DNA of 50,441 nt from an uncultured Eubacteriales bacterium. GTDB taxonomy: Bacteria; Bacillota; Clostridia; Christensenellales; Aristaeellaceae. The position numbers and the translations under genes were made by a program. The stretch is from NCBI GenBank assembly GCA_902789365.1, contig CADANQ010000010.1:1-50441 (forward strand), read 5' to 3'. The notes under the pieces were generated by a model that was not told where the DNA came from, made no database searches, and worked only from the letters and a program-made list of their open reading frames with translations. This document shows, piece by piece, positions 16,642-25,612 of the stretch. Numbering within the stretch: position 1 is the stretch's first letter; each line of letters opens with the position of its first letter.

Positions 16642-18913
16642 TTTTTTCACCCCCGCCGCGCACCAGCATCCGACGAATAATCTCCGCAGCGGTCTTTTTG
16701 CCCCGCGGGCCGACGATGGCCTCCGGGCCGACGCAGGACGGGCATCCCCTCCCGCATCCGCAGGAGGACACGTTGTCCAGGCACTGCCCCAGGATCATGT
16801 CCCGCATGCGGAACGCCTTGTCCGCAAGTCCTATGCCCCCCGGACAGTTGTCGTAAAGGATCAGGGTTGGCTTGTCGGTGAAGGGACACTTCACCTGATA
16901 GAGCACCTGCAGGTCGTTCGGCCCGCACATCAGGTCGAAGGGGGCGGCGATGCGCATCAGATTGGCGATGCCCAGCATGCCGCCCTGCAGGTCGTCCCGG
17001 CTGTAGCCGGAGGCGATTTCCTCGTCCAGGGTCATCCAGAAGGCGGTGGTGTGCATATCCGTTTCCGGAAGCATGACTTCCCCGTAGCCGACGTTTTCGT
17101 TGGTTTCAAAACGCATTTTCTTGAAAACCTTGACCAGGGCGGTCACCTTCACCTCGCCCAGGGCGGCGCAGCCTTCTTCCTTCTCCACATCCAGCAGGCT
17201 TAAGCTGACGTTCAGGTCGGCGTCGGTATAATAATCGCTGTCCACCTTGCGGATATACGCCTTATGCCCGTCCCAGTCCAGCTTTTCCACCTGATAGGTC
17301 TGTCCCTCGTGCAGGTAGATGGCGTTCTCGTGCAAAAGCATCGGCACGGTGAAGCGGTCCATTTCGCCCACCAGCCGGGGATGCCCCGTGTCGGTGATGT
17401 CCATGATGACATAGTTTTCGGTCATGGCCGTGCGCAGGGATATCTCGCTGGCGGGGAAATCCTCGTTGGCCCAGTGCCAGGTATCTCCCACATGCCTTAC
17501 GATGCCGCTGTCCTGGAGGTATTCCAGCATCTCCTCGCTGCCCTCGGCGTTGCCGAATTCCTCCCCGTCCCGGAAGGGAAGCTCATAGGCCGAACACTTG
17601 AAATGGCTCAGGAGGATGTACAGATTGTCCGGGTTCAGGAGGGCGCTTTCGGCGTTCTGGCTGAAAAAATATTGTGGATGGCTCACGATGAACTGGTCCA
17701 GCGGCGCCGACGAAGCCACAAAGAAGGTGGCCGACACCCCGCTGCGCCTGCCGGCACGCCCGCTCTGTTGCCAGGTGGAGGCCACGGTGCCGGGATAGCC
17801 GCACAGGACACAGGCCTCCAGTGAGCCGATATCGATGCCAAGCTCCAGGGCGTTGGTGGAAACCACGGCCCTGATGCGTCCCGAACGCAGGCCCTGCTCA
17901 ATCTCCCTGCGCTCCGTGGGCAGGTAGCCGCTTCGATACCCGCGCACCGTTCCGCTGCGGCCCAGGGGGTCCTCCGCCAGTTCCTTCAATTGGCGGGTGA
18001 GCACCTCAACCTGCAGGCGGCTGCGCCCGAAAACGATGGTGGAAATGCCGCTTTTCACCAGCATGGAAGCAATCTTCCTCGTTTCCCCCAGAACGCCCTT
18101 GCGGATGCCCAGCTGGCTGTTGACCACCGGCGGGTTATAGAAGATCATGTGCCGTTTTCCGCAGGGCGCGCCGTTTTCGTCGATCAGCTCCACGTCCCGC
18201 CCTGTCAGCGTTTCCGCCAGCTCCTTCGGGTTGCGGATGGTGGCGCTGCACAGGATAAACGTGGGCTTGGAGCCGTAGAACGCGCACAGCCGCAGGAGCC
18301 TTCTTAAAACGTTGCTCAGGTTGCTTCCGAAGATGCCGCGGTATGCGTGAATCTCGTCGATGACGATGTATTTGAGGTTTTCAAACAGCTTGACCCATTT
18401 GGTGTGATGCGGCAGGATGCCGCTGTGGAGCATGTCCGGGTTGGTGACCACCACATGGCCCGCCTCCCGCACCGCCTTGCGGGCGCTGCCGGGGGTGTCC
18501 CCGTCGTAGGTAAAGGTCTTGATGTCGACGCCCAGCAGGGTGATCAGCTCGTAAAGCTCGCTCACCTGGTCGGCGCTCAGGGCCTTGGTGGGGAAAATAT
18601 AGAGGGCCCGTGCGTCGTTATCCTTCAGGATGGCCGACAGGACGGGCAGGTTATAGCACAGTGTCTTCCCTGAAGCCGTGGGGGTCACCACCACAAAATC
18701 CTTGCCCCGCGCCGCGCAGGAAAACGCCCTGGCCTGGTGAGTATACAGGGCATGGACGCCGTGCTTTTCCAGCGCCGGGGGAATCCTTTCGTCCAGTTCC
18801 TCCGGCCAGGGCGCCCAGGCGGCCTCACGGGCGGGAATCTCCTGCCAGGAGGTCACCTGCTTCATAAAAGAAGCGTCGTTTTTCAGTTTTTCAAGCAGCT
18901 GCTCCAGGTTCAT
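16628..18913 (-). CDS. MrfA/Hrq1-type DNA repair helicase with C-terminal zinc domain
   Basis: A 761-residue superfamily 2 helicase. Walker A TASGKT near residue 83, DEIH, SATIRNP and QSGRAGRR identify the motor. A DUF1998-type C-terminal domain holds four cysteines (one in NCPGGIG and three in CGCGRGCPSC). This arrangement is that of Bacillus MrfA and eukaryotic Hrq1, which take part in repair of crosslinks and mitomycin damage. The ATG at 18913 shares one base with the stop of the VTC gene (TGATG), so the start is fixed by coupling. Its place in a polyphosphate/CotH operon is not an obvious functional link. Confidence 0.9.
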   Translation of the reverse strand: MNLEQLLEKLKNDASFMKQVTSWQEIPAREAAWAPWPEELDERIPPALEKHGVHALYTHQARAFSCAARGKDFVVVTPTASGKTLCYNLPVLSAILKDNDARALYIFPTKALSADQVSELYELITLLGVDIKTFTYDGDTPGSARKAVREAGHVVVTNPDMLHSGILPHHTKWVKLFENLKYIVIDEIHAYRGIFGSNLSNVLRRLLRLCAFYGSKPTFILCSATIRNPKELAETLTGRDVELIDENGAPCGKRHMIFYNPPVVNSQLGIRKGVLGETRKIASMLVKSGISTIVFGRSRLQVEVLTRQLKELAEDPLGRSGTVRGYRSGYLPTERREIEQGLRSGRIRAVVSTNALELGIDIGSLEACVLCGYPGTVASTWQQSGRAGRRSGVSATFFVASSAPLDQFIVSHPQYFFSQNAESALLNPDNLYILLSHFKCSAYELPFRDGEEFGNAEGSEEMLEYLQDSGIVRHVGDTWHWANEDFPASEISLRTAMTENYVIMDITDTGHPRLVGEMDRFTVPMLLHENAIYLHEGQTYQVEKLDWDGHKAYIRKVDSDYYTDADLNVSLSLLDVEKEEGCAALGEVKVTALVKVFKKMRFETNENVGYGEVMLPETDMHTTAFWMTLDEEIASGYSRDDLQGGMLGIANLMRIAAPFDLMCGPNDLQVLYQVKCPFTDKPTLILYDNCPGGIGLADKAFRMRDMILGQCLDNVSSCGCGRGCPSCVGPEAIVGPRGKKTAAEIIRRMLVRGGGEKNAEP

Positions 18914-19617
18914 CAGGCTTCCATCCCCTCGTAGCGTCTGCACATGGTGTATTTCGAAACCGCCGTCTGCACGGCCTCCGGACATGAAAAGGAGATGATG
19001 TCGGCGATATACTGCGGCAGCATCCGGTTGTACTTGACCTCCAGCACCATCAGGTCGCTGTCGAACACCGGGACGGTGGGAATGCCGGGGTTAAAGATGT
19101 CGGTGGAAAGCATTCCCGAGCGCAGGTTTTTGTCAAAGGTGATACGCACCTCCTCAGCCGGATGCACGAAGGGCTCCCTGTCGTAATCCACGATGACCAC
19201 AGGACGCAGGAGGTTGATGCGCATCTCCCGGAAAACGTCCCTCAGCAATCCGTTGGATGTGAACTCCAGTCCGTCCGCGTCCGCGGCAATGAGCCGGTCG
19301 GCCAGGGAACGGGGAATCTTCACCGAACGCTTGGAAATGTAATTGCCCACCTTGGTCTTGCATTCCATGAAGATATCCTTCCCGGAATGGTTATAGATGC
19401 GCATGCGGTACTTGTCCCTGTCCTTGACGCCGTTGAGCTTGTCATAATAGGCGCTGTTAAAAACCGTATCGAAATACAGGGAGCGTATGGCGTATTCGCC
19501 CCCCTGCCGCGCGGCATGCTCATCCAGCCGAAGAACGCCCTTCAGGGCGCTTTTCAGCACCAGATACTGCCGCTGTCCGATCAGGTATTTCAGTTCATGG
19601 CGCAGCGGAAGGGCCAT
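18913..19617 (-). CDS. VTC-domain polyphosphate polymerase
   Basis: A 234-residue protein of the VTC/CYTH tunnel fold, related to the catalytic domain of yeast Vtc4 that makes polyphosphate from ATP. The tunnel residues are visible in order: RHELKYLIG at the N-terminus, RSLYFDT, KYRMRIYN, ECKTKVGNYISKRSV, VDYDREPF and LEVKYN. Basic residues for phosphate and acidic residues for metal are both kept. The ATG at 19617 overlaps the stop of the DUF4956 gene by one base (TAATG). There is no membrane segment in this protein, so membrane contact is likely to come from the DUF4956 partner. Confidence 0.88.
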   Translation of the reverse strand: MALPLRHELKYLIGQRQYLVLKSALKGVLRLDEHAARQGGEYAIRSLYFDTVFNSAYYDKLNGVKDRDKYRMRIYNHSGKDIFMECKTKVGNYISKRSVKIPRSLADRLIAADADGLEFTSNGLLRDVFREMRINLLRPVVIVDYDREPFVHPAEEVRITFDKNLRSGMLSTDIFNPGIPTVPVFDSDLMVLEVKYNRMLPQYIADIISFSCPEAVQTAVSKYTMCRRYEGMEA

Positions 19618-20330
19618 TATGAACCCGCCTCCGTCTGACACGCCACCAGGGTGGCGTCATGCACGCCGTCGATATCCAGCATCCCGCCCACCAGGTCGCC
19701 CCGGCGGTCCATGCGCACCTCCACGGTCATTTCCGCGCCGTTGCGGCTTTCGGTCTTGGAGCGCAGGCGGTAGAAGCGCACCATGTTCTTCAGTTCGTCC
19801 ATGATGGCGCCTTCGGCGTCCGGATCATAGTGCAAAACCAGAAGATAGCTGTTGGGGTTGCGGAAGCGGACATACGACAAAACCAGCAGGATCAGCGAAA
19901 TGCCGATCACCACCACCAGCGCAATCAGGTACTGGCCAGCACCGAGCAGAATGCCCATGGTGATGGCCCAGAACATATAGCAGGTGTCCAGCGGGTCCTT
20001 CACCGCGGTGCGGAAACGCACGATGGACAGCGCGCCGACCATGCCCATGGACAGCGCCACGTTGGACCCGATGCACATGGTCACCGGCGCGGTCACCAGG
20101 GTCAGCATAATCAGGGTCATGGAAAAATTGGGGCTGTAGAGCACGCCGTGGTAGGTTTTTTTGTACACCAGCGAGATCAGGATGCCGATGACCAGGCCCG
20201 ACAGGAGGACCGCCGCCACATTCAGCGGCGTGAAGCTGGCCATCTGGCCCGCGAGCCAGTTGCTCCATGAATTCGACAATACGCCGGAGGTGTCGATCGT
20301 GGTGGATGTCAGAAGCGCGATACTGTTCAT
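19617..20330 (-). CDS. DUF4956 membrane protein
   Basis: A 237-residue protein with about four to five hydrophobic helices between residues 35 and 150 and a soluble C-terminal domain (about 155-237) with an ACT-like feel. DUF4956 signatures are YSPNFSMTLIMLTLVTAPVT and GALSIVRFRTAVKDP. The family is repeatedly found beside VTC-domain proteins, so a role in anchoring the polymerase or moving its product is a sensible inference, not shown. The start has AAGGGAT upstream. It lies 45 bp after the CotH gene and overlaps the VTC gene by one base. Confidence 0.88.
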   Translation of the reverse strand: MNSIALLTSTTIDTSGVLSNSWSNWLAGQMASFTPLNVAAVLLSGLVIGILISLVYKKTYHGVLYSPNFSMTLIMLTLVTAPVTMCIGSNVALSMGMVGALSIVRFRTAVKDPLDTCYMFWAITMGILLGAGQYLIALVVVIGISLILLVLSYVRFRNPNSYLLVLHYDPDAEGAIMDELKNMVRFYRLRSKTESRNGAEMTVEVRMDRRGDLVGGMLDIDGVHDATLVACQTEAGS

Positions 20331-20375
20331 ATGTCTTTATCCCTTCCTTAAAAAATCGTCATCGGGCTTTCCGCG

Positions 20376-23300
20376 TCAGAATTCGGGCTTCGGCGGGCAT
20401 TTCTCGCCGAAATAGTAAAGCATGTCCTGGTCGGTCAGGCCGAAGGTCTCCTGGGTGTAGGTGTAAATGTAATAGGGCCTTGCGACCATGGTCTGGTCCC
20501 GCATACGGGCAACGCGCGTTTTCCAGTACCTCATGGCGCCGTCGGGGCTCAGAGGCGAATCGGAGTTGATCTTCTTGTCGTTGAATTCGGCCCAGCGCTC
20601 AAAGTGGATGCTCATCTCCGGCTGGATGAGAGCGACGCATTCGTCCAGTTCCGCCTGCATCCTTTCGGTGCTCAGGGACTGATAGATGCCGCCCAGCTTG
20701 CGAAGGAACAGGTCCCGGTACTCGTCCACCTCCAGGATTTTGCGGAAGATGACGTTGTTGATCTTCTGTTCGCCCATGCCCGCCTCCTTCATATAGGAGT
20801 AGGGCGAATTGAAGTTGGAGCGGAAAAGGCCGTAGTCCAGGTCGAAGATCAGGCATTTCCATTTTCCGCCGGGGAGCCGGTAGAACATGATGTTGCCGGG
20901 GTCGGAATCCCCGAAGAACATCTTGATGGCGAACCAGTCCAGATAGCTGTTGACGTCGATGTTCTCGTCCAGGTAATTCCGGTCCGCGTCGTTGGTATTC
21001 GGCGAAGAGGCAGAGATCCTTTCGCGCATGGCAAGGTAATCCTTGTTGGACCCCTGGACCACCGAGGAATTGGCCCGGATGATGTTGATCTCCCCGGCCC
21101 TGTCCAGGCTGAAGCCCTCGTGCTGGGCGATGCAGTATTCGTCCTTGCGCTCCCGCATGTTGTAATGGCCCCAGTACGTCCCGTTGATATACACGATCAC
21201 CGGCTTCCACGCCAGGGTGATGATGTCCGAGCCGATGTATTTGTCGATCAGACGGGTCTGCACGCCGTCGGACACCCTGGTCCACACGCAGTCGTTGCCT
21301 GAATTGCGCAGGGTAAAGGATTTGTAGAAGGTGAAGGGCCTGTCCTCAAACAGCGGGTATTCAAAATATTTTTTGCCGCCGGAGGCGTTTGCCCGGATCT
21401 TCATGCTTTTCTGGGGCATATCCAGGCTGTAATCGCCCATCAGCTCCATTTTGATCCCCTGGCTGATCACCGCCTCGCCGGTGGACTGGAGCATATAATC
21501 CACATAGGCCGGCCGGGCTACCTTGCCCCAGGTGCGGTACACGGTGTTCCTGTAGGGGATGCCCTTTGACTTATCCACGTTTTCGCCGACGGTCAGAAGA
21601 CCCGTTTCGCTGTTCCACAGTTCGTCGGGGTCGATGATCAGCGACACCACGTCCGAGCTGTAATAGGTGTTCATGATATAGCTTGCGCTTACGGTGGCCG
21701 AGGGCTGCAATCCCGCGGTAAAATTCCTGGCCCGGATGACGGTGGTCATCTTTACGGTGATGGGGCCCTCGTAGATCAGGGAATTGTCCGCCGTGGGCAC
21801 CGAGCCGTCCAGGGTGTAGCGCAGGGTGCCTTTCCCGCCGTTTTCGATCCCGACGGTGATCGTGCCCTCATACAGCCCCGAAGCGACGGTAAAGGAAGGC
21901 GCGGCGGCAAAGCCCCGGAATCCTCCGGCGTTCTGGCTGCCCGGGGTCACGGCGTCATAATAAAAAAAGCCGGCCGAGCCCCATGTCCGGCCGTAGGAAT
22001 AATCCGTGGGGATCTCGGGAAGATACAGCCGGTCCAGGATTATCCCCGACGCGTCGGACAGGACCATCATCTCCCCTCCCGCCCGGGTCAGGGAAAAGTT
22101 GGCGTGAAGGCGGGAGCTGTCCGACCCCGCCGAGGCGGATTTGTCCAGCAGGATCACCTTGTATTCGCCCGGATAAATGACCGTCCCCATGGGAAAGGTC
22201 CATTTTCTCGGCCAGTTGACGCTGTCGCTCAGGCCCCATCCGGAAATCTCCACGTTCTGCTCCGTAGAGTTATAAATCTCGACCCAGTCGCAGCTTTCGC
22301 CGTCCTTGATGGGGATTGTGGCGTCCGCCGAAGCCATGACCTCGCTGATATACACGCCCCGGTGATTGATTGCCCGCAGGTACTCGTCCGCCAGCCGCAT
22401 GCCCTCTTCGTTGTTGACAACGCCGGGGGTCCCCAGGGTGAACACCTTCCATTCCAGCGTCACCGGGTCGCGGCCGTAGCTCATGTCCTTGCCAAGGCCT
22501 TCCACCGTCACCCGGTCAACCAGCTGCCCGGTGACCGTGGAAAGCACGATGACCTCCCTTTCGGCGCTGATGGAAAAATTGGTGTGGGGATACATGGTGG
22601 CGCTTTCCAGCTTGTTCTTGCCGGAGCAGAACACCAGATAGCAGCTGTGGGGGGCGATGACCGCCCCGGCGGGGAAGGTCCACTTGACCGGGCGGGTATC
22701 GTCGTCGCTCAGGGCAAAACCGCTCAGATCGATGGCCCTGTCGGAGGCGTTGTACAGTTCCACCCAGTCGCTCAGGTCGCCGTCCTCGTCCCGGATACCG
22801 GTCCGGGGAGCCGCCATGACTTCGTTGATCATCAGCACGCCGGGGGTCACCGAGAAATTGGCGATGAAGGCGTCATGGCCCTCCACGGTATTCTCGTAGC
22901 CGGGAGAATACTTGACGCTGCGCTCCCATACGCCGTCCTCGTTAATAAGGTAGCTTTCGTCGGTATTGAGGGTCGGGACCAGCACCTGGTCGATGGCCAC
23001 GCCGCCGGCGTCGAACAGAAACACGCTGTCCCCGTAGCTGGACAGCTTCATTTTGGCGTGGAGCGTCTTAAGCGGGTCATCGGCGTTGGTGCCGTCGCAA
23101 AACACCAGGATGCGTTCTCCCGGGGCCAGGGTCATGTCCGGGAAAAGGAATTTGATCCGGTCACTCCTGTCGCTCAGTCCCACGTCCCTGATATTCATGC
23201 TCCTGCCGGTGGTATTGGTGATTTCGACCCAGTCGCCGAAAGCGCCGTTTTCATCGGGCAGGGTGGATTTGTTGTCCGACATCACCTCGGTGATCCTCAG

Positions 23301-23471
23301 CCCGATATGGGACGACGCGGAAGGGTCTCCGGAGCCGTTGACGGCCACCGCCACCGGCTGCTTGGGCATCACCGCAATCAGAAACAGCAGCGCCGCCCCC
23401 AGAATAATCGCCATGGGCAGGCGGATGTCTTTTTTATTGAAACGGGGATTTCCCCGCGGGCTTGAACGCAT
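20376..23471 (-). CDS. Membrane-anchored CotH kinase with three lamin-tail domains
   Basis: A 1031-residue surface protein. Residues 18-36 form one membrane anchor. Three lamin-tail (LTD) domains follow at about 58-165, 212-325 and 372-485; each opens with an EVM motif and contains a DWVE block. A chitobiase-like C-terminal domain (about 525-600, TLDGSVPTADN) precedes the CotH kinase domain (about 650-985) with GDSDPGNIMFYR and IFDLDYG. CotH enzymes are protein kinases known from spore coats. The LTD array suggests the kinase is held outside the cell. ATG at 23471 has AAAGGAG nearby; the upstream in-frame extension is non-coding. First gene of a long operon. Confidence 0.88.
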   Translation of the reverse strand: MRSSPRGNPRFNKKDIRLPMAIILGAALLFLIAVMPKQPVAVAVNGSGDPSASSHIGLRITEVMSDNKSTLPDENGAFGDWVEITNTTGRSMNIRDVGLSDRSDRIKFLFPDMTLAPGERILVFCDGTNADDPLKTLHAKMKLSSYGDSVFLFDAGGVAIDQVLVPTLNTDESYLINEDGVWERSVKYSPGYENTVEGHDAFIANFSVTPGVLMINEVMAAPRTGIRDEDGDLSDWVELYNASDRAIDLSGFALSDDDTRPVKWTFPAGAVIAPHSCYLVFCSGKNKLESATMYPHTNFSISAEREVIVLSTVTGQLVDRVTVEGLGKDMSYGRDPVTLEWKVFTLGTPGVVNNEEGMRLADEYLRAINHRGVYISEVMASADATIPIKDGESCDWVEIYNSTEQNVEISGWGLSDSVNWPRKWTFPMGTVIYPGEYKVILLDKSASAGSDSSRLHANFSLTRAGGEMMVLSDASGIILDRLYLPEIPTDYSYGRTWGSAGFFYYDAVTPGSQNAGGFRGFAAAPSFTVASGLYEGTITVGIENGGKGTLRYTLDGSVPTADNSLIYEGPITVKMTTVIRARNFTAGLQPSATVSASYIMNTYYSSDVVSLIIDPDELWNSETGLLTVGENVDKSKGIPYRNTVYRTWGKVARPAYVDYMLQSTGEAVISQGIKMELMGDYSLDMPQKSMKIRANASGGKKYFEYPLFEDRPFTFYKSFTLRNSGNDCVWTRVSDGVQTRLIDKYIGSDIITLAWKPVIVYINGTYWGHYNMRERKDEYCIAQHEGFSLDRAGEINIIRANSSVVQGSNKDYLAMRERISASSPNTNDADRNYLDENIDVNSYLDWFAIKMFFGDSDPGNIMFYRLPGGKWKCLIFDLDYGLFRSNFNSPYSYMKEAGMGEQKINNVIFRKILEVDEYRDLFLRKLGGIYQSLSTERMQAELDECVALIQPEMSIHFERWAEFNDKKINSDSPLSPDGAMRYWKTRVARMRDQTMVARPYYIYTYTQETFGLTDQDMLYYFGEKCPPKPEF

Positions 23472-23505
23472 GTTTGCTCCTTTCGCCCCTGACGGGGCAG
23501 GAAAG

Positions 23506-23534
23506 ATTATACCATATCCCGGCGCGGGTGAAAA
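23506..23534 (-). promoter_or_regulatory. Predicted promoter of the CotH operon (extended -10)
   Basis: A perfect minus-strand TATAAT (23506-23511) is preceded by TG at the extended -10 position and, 17 bases upstream, by a weak TTTTCA (23529-23534). It lies 34 bases before the CotH start. Confidence 0.65.
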
Positions 23535-23592
23535 GTAAAACTTATCATTTTCCGCCGACGCAAATTTGTCACATTGAGGCCATCTTTTTTGC

Positions 23593-23621
23593 TGTACTTT
23601 TGCCGTCCCGTTTGGTATCAT
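23593..23621 (+). promoter_or_regulatory. Possible promoter for the membrane protein and metabolite-repair run
   Basis: TATCAT (23616-23621) with an extended TG and a poor TGTACT (23593-23598) at 17 bases. It is about 90 bases upstream of the ATG at 23712 and divergent from the CotH promoter. Confidence 0.35.
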
Positions 23622-23711
23622 AAAAAGGACAAAAAGGGTTTTTATTTTCCGGCCGCCGGGACGCGGCCGCGGGGTGCTGCGCGCCCGATATCACAAACCC
23701 CGGAGGGACCT

Positions 23712-24179
23712 ATGTATACCGAAGAAGACTTTGCCCGCATCGCCCGGCTGAAAAAGCGCCGTATGCTCTGCCTGTGGATTCCCTTTTCCCTGCTTGCCGC
23801 GCTGATTATCGTCCTTGCCGTCATCCGCGTGCCGGAGATTTACGTCACCGCGCTGACCATCCTCACCGGCGCCGCGGCGATTTTCACGCACGGGATGTTC
23901 ATCTCCCCCGTCATCGCCTATTACCGGCACCTGGACAGTGTGATGCACGGCCGGACCCGCACCGTATCCGGCGCGTTCAAGGAAATAGGCGCGGATTCCG
24001 TGGACAAGGACGGCGTCGCCTTTTATCCGATGATGATCAGCGTCGGAAACATGACGGACGAGGAAGACGACCGGCTTTTGTACTACGACGCTTCCCTTCC
24101 CCGCCCCGACTTTGAAAAAGGCCGGATGATGACCTTCACCGTCCATGACAAGGCGATCGGAAACTACGAGTTTAAATAA
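23712..24179 (+). CDS. Small membrane protein of unknown function
   Basis: A 155-residue protein with two hydrophobic helices (about 21-39 and 46-67) separated by a very short loop, then a soluble C-terminal domain of about 85 residues rich in acidic residues (NMTDEEDDRLLYYD). The layout resembles DUF-type envelope proteins, but no named family is recognised. GGAGGG lies five bases before the ATG. It begins a plus-strand run with the P1-family peptidase 75 bp downstream; that gap has no clear terminator. Function cannot be inferred from the neighbours. Confidence 0.75.
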   Translation: MYTEEDFARIARLKKRRMLCLWIPFSLLAALIIVLAVIRVPEIYVTALTILTGAAAIFTHGMFISPVIAYYRHLDSVMHGRTRTVSGAFKEIGADSVDKDGVAFYPMMISVGNMTDEEDDRLLYYDASLPRPDFEKGRMMTFTVHDKAIGNYEFK

Positions 24180-24254
24180 CAAATTGCGGCGTCCGGGAAT
24201 GGGCGCGGCCTTTGGTTTTCCCGTCCGAAAGCCAAAGGCGGAAAAGGAGCGGTT

Positions 24255-25217
24255 ATGAGCGGAATCCCTGATTGTTTCGACGGAGATATCACGCGCGTCC
24301 ACGGAATCCGCGTAGGCCACGCGCAGAATGTCCAGGCCCGCACCGGCTGCACGGTGGTGCTGTGCCGCAAGGAAGGCGCCGTCGGCGGCGTGTCGGTCCG
24401 CGGAGCGGCTCCGGGGACAAGGGAGACAGACCTTCTCCGCCCCGGCAATCTGGTGGAGCAGGTCCACGCCGTGGTCCTCTCCGGCGGCAGCGCTTTCGGT
24501 CTTGAAGCCGCGTCCGGCGTCATGCGGCAGCTTGAAATGTCCGGCATCGGGCTGGATATGGGCAGCGTCCGGGTACCCATCGTGCCTTCCGCCGTGCTTT
24601 ACGACTTGGGCGTGGGCGACCCCGCGGTACGCCCCGACGCCCTGATGGGCCGCACCGCCCTCCTTAACGCCGGCAAGGGAATGCTCCAGGGCGCGGTCGG
24701 CGCCGGAGCCGGATGCACCGTGGGCAAGTTGGTCCCCGGCTCCACCCCCTGCCGCAGCGGCATCGGCTCCGCTTCCCTGACGTTGCCGGAGGGCGTCACC
24801 GTGGGCGCCGTATGCGCCGTCAACGCCGTAGGGGACGTCTACCACCCCCATACGGGCCAGCTTCTCGCGTCCGCGGCCATGCCCGACGGTACGCCGGTCA
24901 CGGCCGACGGCATGCTGTACGGCCACGCGCCGGTTTCCCGTCAGGCGCGCATTCCCGCGGGAAGCAACACCACCATCGGCGTGGTGGCCGTCGACTGCAA
25001 ACTGACCAAGGAACAATGCTGCCGCCTGGCGGACGTATCCCACGACGGCCTGGCCCGCACCATCCGGCCGGTCCATACCCAGATGGACGGCGACACCATG
25101 TTCTCCCTGGCCACCGCCCGTACCGGCAGCGAGGTCAATTTTGTCAAGATCTGCGCCGCCGCCGCGGAGGTTACCGCCCGTGCCATCGCCAACGCGATTC
25201 TCTTTACCCGCGGATGA
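24255..25217 (+). CDS. P1 family (DmpA/BapA-like) aminopeptidase
   Basis: A 320-residue peptidase of MEROPS family P1 (S58-type DmpA fold), enzymes that release N-terminal or beta-amino residues and cleave themselves to expose a catalytic N-terminal nucleophile. Family features are RVHGIRVGHAQN near the start, VLSGGSAFGLEAASG near residue 75, VGAGAGCTVGK, and the self-processing region GSNTTIGVVAVD near residue 237, where the first Thr is the likely nucleophile. AAAAGGAG precedes the ATG. The stop overlaps the acpS start (ATGA), so these genes are translated together. Natural substrate unknown. Confidence 0.9.
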   Translation: MSGIPDCFDGDITRVHGIRVGHAQNVQARTGCTVVLCRKEGAVGGVSVRGAAPGTRETDLLRPGNLVEQVHAVVLSGGSAFGLEAASGVMRQLEMSGIGLDMGSVRVPIVPSAVLYDLGVGDPAVRPDALMGRTALLNAGKGMLQGAVGAGAGCTVGKLVPGSTPCRSGIGSASLTLPEGVTVGAVCAVNAVGDVYHPHTGQLLASAAMPDGTPVTADGMLYGHAPVSRQARIPAGSNTTIGVVAVDCKLTKEQCCRLADVSHDGLARTIRPVHTQMDGDTMFSLATARTGSEVNFVKICAAAAEVTARAIANAILFTRG

Positions 25218-25612
25218 TCACGGGCATCGGGTGCGATCTTTCCGAAATCAGCCGCTGGGAAGACGACGACGCCCGCGACAGGCTGACAAGGCGCTGGTTC
25301 TGCCCGGAGGAACGTGAATATATCCGTGCCCGGGGAAAGGCGGCCCCCCAGAGCGCGGCCGGGATTTTCTGCGCAAAGGAAGCCCTGGTCAAGGCGCTGG
25401 GGTCCGGCTTTTCCGCGGTGTCCCCGCTGGATGTCTGCGTGCTTCACACCTCCGAGGGCGCTCCCTATTACCGCCTTTCCGGCACGGCCAAAGCCCGGGC
25501 GGAGCGCGTCGGCGCCGAACGCTTTCATCTGTCCGTATCCCACGACGGCGGCGTGGCCGCCGCGTTCTGCGTCGCGGAGACCGCCCTGACAAAGGAGGAC
25601 CCATGCCCGTAA
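25214..25612 (+). CDS. acpS: Holo-[acyl-carrier-protein] synthase
   Basis: Transfers the phosphopantetheine arm from CoA to acyl carrier protein, needed for fatty-acid synthesis. The 132-residue product has GIGCDLSEISRWE at the N-terminus (metal-binding Asp) and FCAKEALVKALGSG near residue 57 (catalytic Glu and Lys), then HLSVSHDGGVAAAFCV near the C-terminus. ATG at 25214 overlaps the preceding stop by four bases (ATGA), and the end overlaps the next gene by ten, so it is tightly coupled on both sides. Pairing of acpS with the NAD(P)HX repair gene is common in bacteria. Confidence 0.93.
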   Translation: MITGIGCDLSEISRWEDDDARDRLTRRWFCPEEREYIRARGKAAPQSAAGIFCAKEALVKALGSGFSAVSPLDVCVLHTSEGAPYYRLSGTAKARAERVGAERFHLSVSHDGGVAAAFCVAETALTKEDPCP

